From: Candidatus Poribacteria bacterium
Lineage (GTDB): Bacteria; Poribacteria; WGA-4E; WGA-3G
Assembly (NCBI GenBank): GCA_028818995.1
Contig: JAPPMR010000291.1
Location: forward strand, 1 to 5,105
Length of the DNA stretch: 5,105 bases
Direction: 5' to 3'
The notes below the pieces were generated by a model, which searched no databases, was not told the origin of the DNA, and was given only the letters and a program-made list of their open reading frames with translations. Made by a program: the position numbers and the translations under genes. Below, in pieces: positions 1-5,105 of the stretch. Position 1 is the first letter of the stretch. Each line of letters begins with the position of its first letter.

Positions 1-57
1 ATAGCGCGTTAGATAGGCGGAATTATCTATTAAAGGTTTTCTTTTTTTATCTGCCAT
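1..57 (-). CDS. Start of an unidentified protein (partial, runs off left edge)
   Basis: Only the first 19 codons lie in the window, beginning MADKKRKPLIDN and ending at the left edge without a stop. The start is well supported: a good Shine-Dalgarno site (AAGGAG, 66-71) sits 8 bases upstream of the ATG, and promoter-like elements lie further upstream. The visible N-terminus is basic (KKRK) and hydrophilic, with no signal peptide, so the product is probably cytoplasmic. I do not recognise the family. These residues do not resemble the usual HicA start (a short helix followed by a G-W-x-x-x-x-x-x-G-S-H motif), although the gene follows a HicB-like gene. About 98 bases and its own possible promoter separate it from that gene, so it may be a separate transcription unit. 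Confidence 0.6.
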   Translation of the reverse strand, partial: MADKKRKPLIDNSAYLTRY

Positions 58-65
58 GATCGCAT

Positions 66-71
66 CTCCTT
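66..71 (-). promoter_or_regulatory. Ribosome binding site of the left-edge gene
   Basis: Read on the minus strand the site is AAGGAG, followed by 8 bases and then the ATG at 57-55. It matches the anti-Shine-Dalgarno core and spacing well, and it is the main evidence that the truncated left-edge frame is a real gene. Confidence 0.7.
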
Positions 72-104
72 AGTTTGAGAGTAGAAAGTTCTTTATTCCT
101 TGAA

Positions 105-142
105 TGTCAACAAATTCTATATTAGTTTTCCGCAGAAATCAA
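105..142 (-). promoter_or_regulatory. Candidate promoter(s) for the left-edge gene
   Basis: The 98-base spacer between the HicB-like stop and the next ATG holds sigma70-like hexamers on the minus strand. The best pair is TTGATT (137-142), a 17-base spacer, and TAGAAT (114-119, one mismatch to TATAAT). A perfect TTGACA lies at 105-110, but no good -10 box follows it at normal spacing. I see no other gene or strong hairpin in this spacer. Promoter consensus in this organism is unknown, so this is a pattern match only. Confidence 0.35.
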
Positions 143-155
143 GTAAAACGCTGCA

Positions 156-398
156 TCAGATATTCACTTCAGTCACAAAAACGTCTAAGGCAGGTTCCTC
201 TACTTCAAGTTCTTCTTTCCCAAAAGTCTCAATATAAAACCGAATTGCAGAAGTTACGTCTGCAACACTTTCTTGGTATGTATCGCCTTGCCCTATGATA
301 ACACCTTTTAGTCCAAGTGGATAAGCAACATAGCCATCAATATGTTTTTCAACAATCACTTTAAACGGTTGATTCTGTTCTCCTTTACGGTAATTCAT
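156..398 (-). CDS. HicB-like protein, apparently without a HicA partner
   Basis: A protein of 80 residues with the HicB-family partial RNase H-like fold: a first strand (FKVIVEKHIDGYVAYP, residues 12-27), a second stretch GVIIGQGDTYQESVADV (32-48), and a helix through AIRFYIETFGKE. This matches the pattern 'V-E-x-D-x-x-x-Y-V-A-x-x ... G-x-G-x-T-x-x-E-A'. The tail (LDVFVTEVNI) is short, with no room for the ribbon-helix-helix or helix-turn-helix domain carried by autoregulating HicB antitoxins. It therefore resembles the small stand-alone HicB-like proteins of unknown role. In HicAB systems HicB neutralises the mRNA-cleaving HicA toxin, but no HicA is visible on either side. The ATG follows the larA stop codon with no gap (TAA then ATG) and has no evident Shine-Dalgarno site, so translation probably depends on ribosomes finishing larA. 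A regulatory or binding role linked to LarA is only a guess. Confidence 0.8.
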   Translation of the reverse strand: MNYRKGEQNQPFKVIVEKHIDGYVAYPLGLKGVIIGQGDTYQESVADVTSAIRFYIETFGKEELEVEEPALDVFVTEVNI

Positions 399-1721
399 TT
401 ATTCATTAAATTGTGATCGCAACGCCCATAACCCTTGTCCCGGTTCACTAATGTAGAAAAAACTCGTAGATCGGTGCGGTTGGAAACCGCCCCTACCCTT
501 GAGGGCGGCACCATCATTGAAACCATCAATAAGTGCCTCTGGATTGTATTGCGAAAGCATTTCATCTAAAGATGTCCATTGGTACCCAACTGATTCAATC
601 TCTTTTTGAGTAAGGTGTTCAGTGGCATAGACAACTTTGAAACGCCCCTCGGTACTGCCGTGAATTAGGTGTGCTGCTGCGGAGAGATTTTCTTGCAATT
701 CCTTATTCTCTTCAACCGCTTTGAGTGTGGCAGGTGTACCACGATAGCCATACTTCCGAATAAGTCTGTCGATTTCAGCATCCTCACCGAATTCACGCAA
801 CCCTGGTGCGATGATGATTAACTCGCCATCGTCGGCCATTGCCATCCGTGTGCGATAGATAGCCTTATTCCCAAGCCATGTGCTTCTAAACTCCTTCGGA
901 TCCAAATAGACAACTACCTTTTTTAACGGTTCATCTAAAAATGTCATATTAACGTTTCTGCTTAATTCTGCTGCAGTCTCAAAGGTGCGTGCATCATCAC
1001 CGATGTAAAGTCCACGCATCACACGATCTCCATTTTCATCAACATCCATAACGCTCATCACATAAACAATACCGAGTTGTTTCAGATAATGTGTATGTGC
1101 ATAATTCAGCACTCTTCTGACAGACGTATCCGTGCGTCCCATTAGTCGCTCCATACCGTCTACAGCACCGAGGAAATGAGATTTGTTGATCATCTCAACT
1201 CCACCTGTACCGACAAGGACATTCTTAAATCCATTTGCGATGCCAATAACTTCATGCGGAATCACCTGCCCAACAGAGATAATGAGTTCATAATCCCCTT
1301 CTACAAGTTTTTGATTGACTGCCACAGGAATACTATAATCAAGTTTGCCGTCAGACACCTCACGGATAAAATCAGATGGCACTTCGCCAAAGTGGTAAAG
1401 TCCCGTCCGCCAGTGATGGACATGGTATGTTGCCTTTGGCAAATCGCCATACATTTCGGCAATTTGTGCTTCAGTCATCGGCGCATGCGTGCCGATAGCG
1501 GGCAGTATATCAAAGGTTGTGCCGTTTGCAGCATTCCAAAGTTCATAGAGAATGCGCGTCAGTTCTCCCGCATTTGAGTGAAAGCGAGTTATATCCGGTG
1601 GAATTACCAGAATCTTTTTCGGGATGCCACCCAACTTGAGTAGTGCTTCTTGTAGCAATGCGCGCTTTTCTTCGGTTGTAATAACAGCGTCTTTTCCACC
1701 GTGGGCAATGTAAGTTGACAT
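399..1721 (-). CDS. larA: LarA-family nickel-pincer enzyme (lactate racemase-like, DUF2088)
   Basis: A complete protein of 440 residues, close to the roughly 420-430 usual for LarA. LarA enzymes use a nickel-pincer nucleotide tethered to a lysine to move hydride at the alpha carbon of 2-hydroxy acids, causing racemisation or epimerisation. The characterised active-site residues can be placed with exact spacing: D43 and R46 (PPDITRFHS), H79 (GTHAPMT), H156 (PHEVIG), K166 (GFKNVLVG, the expected cofactor lysine) and H182 (NKSH). These correspond to D72, R75, H108, H174, K184 and H200 of the Lactobacillus plantarum enzyme, as I recall its numbering. No signal peptide is seen, so it should be cytoplasmic. 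The C-terminal half (GLREFGED, LIRKYGYRGT, NLSAAAHLIHGSTEGRF) differs from lactate racemase and marks a distinct subfamily, so the substrate is open. The start has only a weak site (GTGAGAT, about 7 bases upstream). The cofactor genes larB, larC and larE are not in the window. Confidence 0.85.
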   Translation of the reverse strand: MSTYIAHGGKDAVITTEEKRALLQEALLKLGGIPKKILVIPPDITRFHSNAGELTRILYELWNAANGTTFDILPAIGTHAPMTEAQIAEMYGDLPKATYHVHHWRTGLYHFGEVPSDFIREVSDGKLDYSIPVAVNQKLVEGDYELIISVGQVIPHEVIGIANGFKNVLVGTGGVEMINKSHFLGAVDGMERLMGRTDTSVRRVLNYAHTHYLKQLGIVYVMSVMDVDENGDRVMRGLYIGDDARTFETAAELSRNVNMTFLDEPLKKVVVYLDPKEFRSTWLGNKAIYRTRMAMADDGELIIIAPGLREFGEDAEIDRLIRKYGYRGTPATLKAVEENKELQENLSAAAHLIHGSTEGRFKVVYATEHLTQKEIESVGYQWTSLDEMLSQYNPEALIDGFNDGAALKGRGGFQPHRSTSFFYISEPGQGLWALRSQFNE

Positions 1722-1752
1722 AGTGTAAATCTCACAGTTGTCTATTGGATAA

Positions 1753-1781
1753 AGAGGGCGAAAACAGATGTATCGCCCTCT
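1753..1781 (-). terminator. Hairpin between the secreted-protein gene and larA (terminator or attenuator)
   Basis: A perfect 9-base-pair inverted repeat, AGAGGGCGA (1753-1761) with TCGCCCTCT (1773-1781), encloses an 11-base loop. It begins 12 bases after the stop codon of the secreted-protein gene. The stem is GC-rich compared with its surroundings. On the minus strand it is followed only by TTATCC, continuing the stem's final T to give a run of three, so the U-tract is weak. It may end transcription, let some through to larA, or protect the 3' end of the first message. No clear promoter lies between this hairpin and larA, which would fit partial read-through. Confidence 0.6.
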
Positions 1782-1792
1782 AACATTTCAAA

Positions 1793-2524
1793 TTAATATG
1801 CAGCTTTAATACTGCCCCAAGTTGTGCTTAACTTATCCTGTGGTTCCACAGGCAAAACCAAATCTTCAACGGAATCGCCAATAAAAAGGTTATCAAGATA
1901 GACAAGACCGTAATTGCCGAACTTACCGGTTTTATAGTCACCATCTTTCGCTTCGGTGGCTGGATCGACATCTTTAAAAGGTGTCTTATCATCGCGTTCT
2001 TTGAGCTTAAAGGTGAATGAATCGCCATCTAACGTAAGTTGTGCGCGATACCAAACCTGCGGTTTGTTATCCACGGCCCCATCCCCTATAAGCGGCCAGC
2101 CGTTTTTACGTTTATAGAATCGATATATCTTTCCACCTTGACGTCGATCACTCAGATAGAACTTCTCACCATCTTGAAAACGGAAAACGACACCCATATA
2201 GAAATCATCAGGAAACATCATATCCCATTCAGCGATATAATCGTCCCAATCGGCATCCCCACAGACATAGATGGAACCACCGGGTCCATCATGTCGTGAA
2301 TCATTAGATGGATTATTAGAAGTCTTAAGCACTTTATTTCGCGCATCTTTCGGATCGGCGACAACTATAGCCTTCGTTTTGCCAGCAAACCCGATTTCCC
2401 ATTTCTTGGGTTCTTGGTCAATAGTATCCTTCTCAAAATCGTCATGGAACAACAAGTCTGCTGATGTACTCATTGAAGCAAATAGAGCCAACACCAACAC
2501 AGTAAATAGCATTGTAAAACGCAT
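1793..2524 (-). CDS. Secreted protein with a concanavalin-like (LamG/DUF1080-type) jelly-roll domain
   Basis: A complete protein of 243 residues with a clear Sec signal peptide: a short MRFT start, a hydrophobic core (LFTVLVLALFASM) and a likely cut after TSA at residue 22. The mature part reads as one beta-rich domain: 'LLFHDDFEKD...W' at the start, VLKTSN near 65-70, alternating strands such as YIAEWDMMF, YMGVVFRFQ and KFYLSDR, then WYRAQLTLDGDSFTFKL and a closing FGNYGLVYLDNLFIGD. This order is typical of the concanavalin A-like folds annotated as LamG or DUF1080/3-keto-disaccharide hydrolase-like, which often bind or cleave glycans. I see no sure catalytic residues, so the function is inferred from fold alone. 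A linker and the tail LSTTWGSIKAAY follow the domain. The start is firm: a full TAAGGAGG site lies 5 bases upstream. The gene diverges from sbcD and has no obvious functional tie to it. Confidence 0.7.
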   Translation of the reverse strand: MRFTMLFTVLVLALFASMSTSADLLFHDDFEKDTIDQEPKKWEIGFAGKTKAIVVADPKDARNKVLKTSNNPSNDSRHDGPGGSIYVCGDADWDDYIAEWDMMFPDDFYMGVVFRFQDGEKFYLSDRRQGGKIYRFYKRKNGWPLIGDGAVDNKPQVWYRAQLTLDGDSFTFKLKERDDKTPFKDVDPATEAKDGDYKTGKFGNYGLVYLDNLFIGDSVEDLVLPVEPQDKLSTTWGSIKAAY

Positions 2525-2529
2525 TTTTT

Positions 2530-2537
2530 CCTCCTTA
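2530..2537 (-). promoter_or_regulatory. Strong ribosome binding site of the secreted-protein gene
   Basis: The minus strand reads TAAGGAGG, then five A residues, then ATG. This is a near-complete Shine-Dalgarno sequence, the strongest in the window, and it fixes the start at 2524. It suggests higher translation than for larA or the HicB-like gene. Confidence 0.8.
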
Positions 2538-2543
2538 GACTTG

Positions 2544-2605
2544 ATTATATTTCACTTGAATATTTTCCATAATAATTATATCATAAAAACAACAAATAGA
2601 GTAAA
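2544..2605 (-). promoter_or_regulatory. Candidate promoter region for the secreted-protein gene
   Basis: Two perfect TATAAT hexamers occur on the minus strand, at 2544-2549 and 2575-2580. The outer one has TTTACT (2600-2605) upstream, but with a long 19-base spacer. The inner one has no good -35 box at normal spacing. The region is very AT-rich, so chance hexamers are likely, though the position before a gene with a strong ribosome site makes one of them plausible. Confidence 0.4.
2556..2584 (+). promoter_or_regulatory. Candidate promoter for sbcDC
   Basis: TTGAAT (2556-2561) and TATCAT (2579-2584) are separated by exactly 17 bases and resemble sigma70 -35 and -10 boxes (4 of 6 and 5 of 6 matches). 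Transcription would begin near 2591, leaving about 28 bases before the sbcD ATG. It overlaps the minus-strand promoter candidates, so the two directions may compete for polymerase. Confidence 0.4.
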
Positions 2606-2608
2606 AAA

Positions 2609-2613
2609 AGAGG
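2609..2613 (+). promoter_or_regulatory. Ribosome binding site of sbcD
   Basis: AGAGG lies 5 bases before the ATG at 2619. Another ATG at 2615 is in a different frame, only 1 base from this site, and would give a peptide of about 22 residues. The spacing therefore favours 2619, which also gives the family's usual N-terminus. Confidence 0.55.
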
Positions 2614-2618
2614 CATGC

Positions 2619-3791
2619 ATGCGCATTTTGCACACTGCCGATTGGCATATCGGGCAAAGACTTCACGAACGTCAACGGCATGACGAACATAAAGAATTTC
2701 TAAATTGGCTTCTACACACAATCCAAGAACATAAAGTTGAACTTCTCCTCGTTTCAGGTGATATTTTTGACACCTCCCTTCCGTCAGCAGAAGCAACAAA
2801 TCTCTATTATGAGTTTCTTTTTCGCCTTTATAATGAGACCAAGACGGACACGGTAATTATAGCAGGCAACCACGACTCACCACGACATTTGGAAGCACCG
2901 CGAGAATTCCTCAAAATGGGAAGAATTCATGTTGTTGGTCTTGCAAAAAAACCGGCTGACTGTGTGATTCGTATTCCAGACGAAAACCCTCGCGTTGCTG
3001 TTGCTGCTGTGCCGTATCTCTCAGAAAACGAACTCCCACACGTTTCCTATGAATCTGAGATAGAGAAGAACGAACGGTATCGAGAACGACTCAAAACGTT
3101 CTATGCGGATTGTGTGTCTTACATGCCAGAGGAACTCCCAAAAATCTTGATGGGGCATCTCTTTGTTGATGGTGGAAAAGAAACCGATTCTGAACGAAAT
3201 ATTCAGATTGGTGGGGTTTCCGCTATTCGTGCTACCGACTTTCCTAATGATGTGGGTTATGTTGCGCTTGGTCACCTCCACAGACCACAAACGATAAAAG
3301 GCAGTGTTTATCCTATTAGATATTCAGGTTCGCCAATTCCGATGCGATTCAACGAGGCAAATTATCGTAAAAAGGTTTATCTACTGGAACTGTCTGCCGA
3401 TGGAACGTTGGTGTTAGATGAAGATATTGAAATTCCTATTTTCAAGGAGTTATGTACTGTTGAAGGAGATGAAACCTCTGTCCTTTCGGAAGCGATGATA
3501 GAAAAGTGGGATGGTAAGTATATTCAGGTAAATTTGAAATTGGACTCTGTGCGAACTGGCATCAGCGACGAAATTCGAAAAGCGTTCAGTGATCGTGGTG
3601 GCGATGTTTTAATTGTTCAAGTTGAGCTGCCAGAAGCAAATGACACTCTGGTAATTCAAGTTGAAGATATGAAACGTCCCGAGGAAATCTTTGAACAATT
3701 CCATAAGGCAAACCATGACGGTAAGCCACCCGATGAAACCTTAGCTCAGACGTTTAACGAATTACTCCAGATGGTTGAGAAATCTCAATGA
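2619..3791 (+). CDS. sbcD: SbcD, Mre11-type nuclease subunit of SbcCD
   Basis: A complete protein of 390 residues, within the usual 370-420 range. SbcD is the manganese-dependent nuclease of the SbcCD complex, which cuts hairpins and blocked DNA ends during repair and replication. All metallophosphoesterase motifs are present in order: D8 and H10 (HTADWHIG), D48 (SGDIFD), N84-H85-D86 (GNHDSPRH), H180 (MGHLFVDGG) and H219/H221 (GHLHRP), so the active site looks intact. The C-terminal part (about 270-390) covers the region that usually holds the SbcC-binding segment. The frame is open back to 2271, but the ATG at 2619 was chosen because it begins MRILHTADWH, the standard family start, has a ribosome site, and because the extension would be antisense to the secreted-protein gene. 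It overlaps sbcC by four bases. Confidence 0.95.
   Translation: MRILHTADWHIGQRLHERQRHDEHKEFLNWLLHTIQEHKVELLLVSGDIFDTSLPSAEATNLYYEFLFRLYNETKTDTVIIAGNHDSPRHLEAPREFLKMGRIHVVGLAKKPADCVIRIPDENPRVAVAAVPYLSENELPHVSYESEIEKNERYRERLKTFYADCVSYMPEELPKILMGHLFVDGGKETDSERNIQIGGVSAIRATDFPNDVGYVALGHLHRPQTIKGSVYPIRYSGSPIPMRFNEANYRKKVYLLELSADGTLVLDEDIEIPIFKELCTVEGDETSVLSEAMIEKWDGKYIQVNLKLDSVRTGISDEIRKAFSDRGGDVLIVQVELPEANDTLVIQVEDMKRPEEIFEQFHKANHDGKPPDETLAQTFNELLQMVEKSQ
3775..3788 (+). repeat. Small inverted repeat abutting the sbcC start codon
   Basis: TTGAGA (3775-3780) and TCTCAA (3783-3788) are inverted copies separated by two A residues. The second arm ends on the A of the sbcC ATG. As RNA it could form a 5-base-pair stem with an AAAT loop that holds the weak GAG ribosome-site element. 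It is short and could be chance. Confidence 0.4.
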
Positions 3792-5105
3792 AATTGTGTA
3801 AACTGAAACTAAAAAATCTAAATAGTTTTCGTGGCGAGGTTGAACTTGATTTTGATAAGCCTCCGTTAAACGATGCATCACTTGTAGCAATTACCGGTCC
3901 TACAGGGGCAGGAAAAACAACGTTGTTAGATGCGATTTGCGTTGCACTTTACGGGAAAACACCTCGTTTAACAGGACGCGATACACGCAACCCTAAACAT
4001 CTCATCAGCCATGGTGAAACTGAGGGTTTTGCCGAAGTCTATTTTGAGGCAAACAGCAAACGATATCATGCTACGTGGTCAATTAGGCGTAACGATCCCC
4101 CGAGAAGACAATTATTTGATAGTTCAAGTGAGTTAATCACTACTGATGTCAATCAAGAAATAAAATCTATTTTAGGGCTTGATTTTGAAGCATTCAAACG
4201 TTCTATCATGTTAGCACAGGGTGAATTTGCTGCGTTTCTAAAAGCGAGCAGCGAAGATAGACGTAAAATTTTGGAAGCCACAGCAGGTATTCAGATCTAT
4301 GACAAACTTAGAGACGCATTAAACATTAAGGTAAATCAAGTTTCGGCTGCTTATGATGAAATACTAAAGGAATTAGACAAGATTCCGGAAGTTTCAACAG
4401 AACAACTATCAGAAGCGAAAGCGGAGCTTGGCAGATTGCAAGCAGAAGCAGAGAAATTAGGTGGAAAAAATCAGCAAATTCAAGCGGAAAAAGAGCGTGA
4501 GACAAAACGTAAAGAGGATTATGAAAAACTACAGACTTGTAAAGAAAATGAAAAAGAACTTATCAATCAGCAACCAATAATTAACAAACTGAAATCGGAG
4601 CGTAAACGTGCTGAACGGGCAAACCAGCTTCGCCCAGAAAAACAGGTATTTGACTCCGCAAAATCTGATCATGAAAAAGCATCAGATGATCTACAAAAGG
4701 CTGAAACCGAACTTGTGGGTTCACAAAGGCAAGTAGAGATTAACCAAGCCGATTTTGATAAAAAAGACGAGATTTATCAATTAGCACTATCTGAACGCGA
4801 TCAGAAAATTGACACCTTTAATACAGCAAAATTAGAGATAAATCGGGCGGAAAACCAATTTGAACAAGCGAATAACCGAATAACCGATAAGAAAAAAATA
4901 GACGACCAAATTGAGACAACGTTAAACAAGTTAACTGAGAGGGAAACTTATCAAGCTGAATTGCAAGAACAAATTGCGGAGGCGCAAACTTTTTTAGATG
5001 AAAACCTTCTCCCATCGGATCGGCAGTTACGTCTTAACCGAACAAGTGTTCTTCTGTCAGAACTCAACTCAAAATGCCAACTGCAAAAGGAAAAAGAAAA
5101 TGACC
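3788..5105 (+). CDS. sbcC: SbcC, Rad50-type ATPase subunit of SbcCD (partial, runs off right edge)
   Basis: The frame is open from the ATG at 3788 to the right edge, giving 439 codons of a family usually near 1000 residues or more. SbcC is the SMC-like ATPase that gates and positions the SbcD nuclease on DNA ends. The N-terminal lobe shows the Walker A motif GPTGAGKTT (37-45), the AxYGKTPRL segment after it, and the Q-loop region SIMLAQGEFAAFLKA with Q144, followed by the family signature RRKILEATAGIQIYDKL (159-174). From about residue 185 on it becomes rich in E, K, Q and A in the manner of the long coiled coil. No zinc-hook CxxC appears up to residue 439, so the hook, the returning coil and the Walker B lobe must lie beyond the window. 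The ATGA overlap with sbcD indicates co-translation. The ribosome site is weak (TTGAG, about 8 bases upstream). Confidence 0.95.
   Translation, partial: MKLCKLKLKNLNSFRGEVELDFDKPPLNDASLVAITGPTGAGKTTLLDAICVALYGKTPRLTGRDTRNPKHLISHGETEGFAEVYFEANSKRYHATWSIRRNDPPRRQLFDSSSELITTDVNQEIKSILGLDFEAFKRSIMLAQGEFAAFLKASSEDRRKILEATAGIQIYDKLRDALNIKVNQVSAAYDEILKELDKIPEVSTEQLSEAKAELGRLQAEAEKLGGKNQQIQAEKERETKRKEDYEKLQTCKENEKELINQQPIINKLKSERKRAERANQLRPEKQVFDSAKSDHEKASDDLQKAETELVGSQRQVEINQADFDKKDEIYQLALSERDQKIDTFNTAKLEINRAENQFEQANNRITDKKKIDDQIETTLNKLTERETYQAELQEQIAEAQTFLDENLLPSDRQLRLNRTSVLLSELNSKCQLQKEKEND

Noticed and set aside
104..298. Plus-strand open frame of 64 codons opposite the HicB-like gene
   Set aside because: Its translation is low in complexity (Q, L, R and S rich) and it is antisense to a gene with clear family features.
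156..398. A complete HicAB toxin-antitoxin locus
   Set aside because: No gene with the small double-stranded RNA-binding HicA fold and its catalytic histidine is visible on either side within the window, so only a HicB-like protein can be claimed.
1176..1577. Plus-strand open frame of 133 codons inside larA
   Set aside because: It lies entirely antisense to a well-supported gene, has no ribosome site that I see, and its translation has no recognisable domain.
1722..1740. CRP-like TGTGA motif upstream of larA
   Set aside because: Only one half-site is present; the expected TCACA after six bases is missing (CACTA instead), so it is not a convincing operator.
2039..2299. Plus-strand open frame of 86 codons opposite the secreted-protein gene
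   Set aside because: Antisense shadow of a gene with a strong ribosome site and signal peptide; no start signals or domain of its own.
2271..2618. N-terminal extension of sbcD by 116 residues in the same open frame
   Set aside because: The extension is antisense to the start of the secreted-protein gene, crosses the intergenic promoter region, and shows no family similarity. The ATG at 2619 gives the standard MRILHTADWH start with a ribosome site.
3021..3290. Minus-strand open frame of 89 codons inside sbcD
   Set aside because: Antisense to conserved SbcD motifs; no independent evidence of coding.
4818..5015. Minus-strand open frame of 65 codons inside sbcC, somewhat hydrophobic
   Set aside because: It is the antisense of coiled-coil codons, which often reads as leucine- and phenylalanine-rich sequence; no ribosome site or promoter supports it.

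Overview
The window looks like a bacterial chromosome segment of moderate, slightly AT-leaning composition. Genes are densely packed, start with ATG and mostly carry Shine-Dalgarno sites. No phage, transposon, CRISPR or RNA gene is visible. The mix is a secreted jelly-roll-type protein, a LarA-type enzyme with a HicB-like partner, and a bacterial sbcDC pair. I would guess an environmental, uncultured lineage (Poribacteria- or Planctomycetes-like). That placement is an impression from protein style, not something the sequence proves.

Layout: everything left of about 2525 is read on the minus strand and everything right of about 2618 on the plus strand, around an AT-rich divergent intergenic region. 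In minus-strand order the genes are: a secreted protein of 243 residues (1793-2524); a possible terminator or attenuator hairpin (1753-1781); a LarA-family nickel-pincer enzyme (399-1721); a small HicB-like protein whose ATG directly follows the LarA stop codon (156-398); a spacer with promoter-like elements (58-155); and the first 19 codons of an unidentified gene leaving the left edge (1-57). On the plus strand sbcD (2619-3791) is followed by sbcC with a 4-base ATGA overlap (3788 to beyond the right edge).

How the genes work together: SbcD (Mre11-type nuclease) and SbcC (Rad50-type ATPase) form one complex that processes DNA ends and hairpins, and their overlap fits co-translation. The LarA homologue should need the nickel-pincer cofactor made by LarB, LarC and LarE, none of which is encoded here. 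Its substrate is unknown. The HicB-like gene is locked to larA by gene arrangement, but no HicA toxin can be seen next to it.

I found no clearly undescribed system. The points most worth a second look are the larA-hicB coupling, the C-terminal tail of the secreted protein, the hairpin between that gene and larA, and the small inverted repeat that abuts the sbcC start codon.
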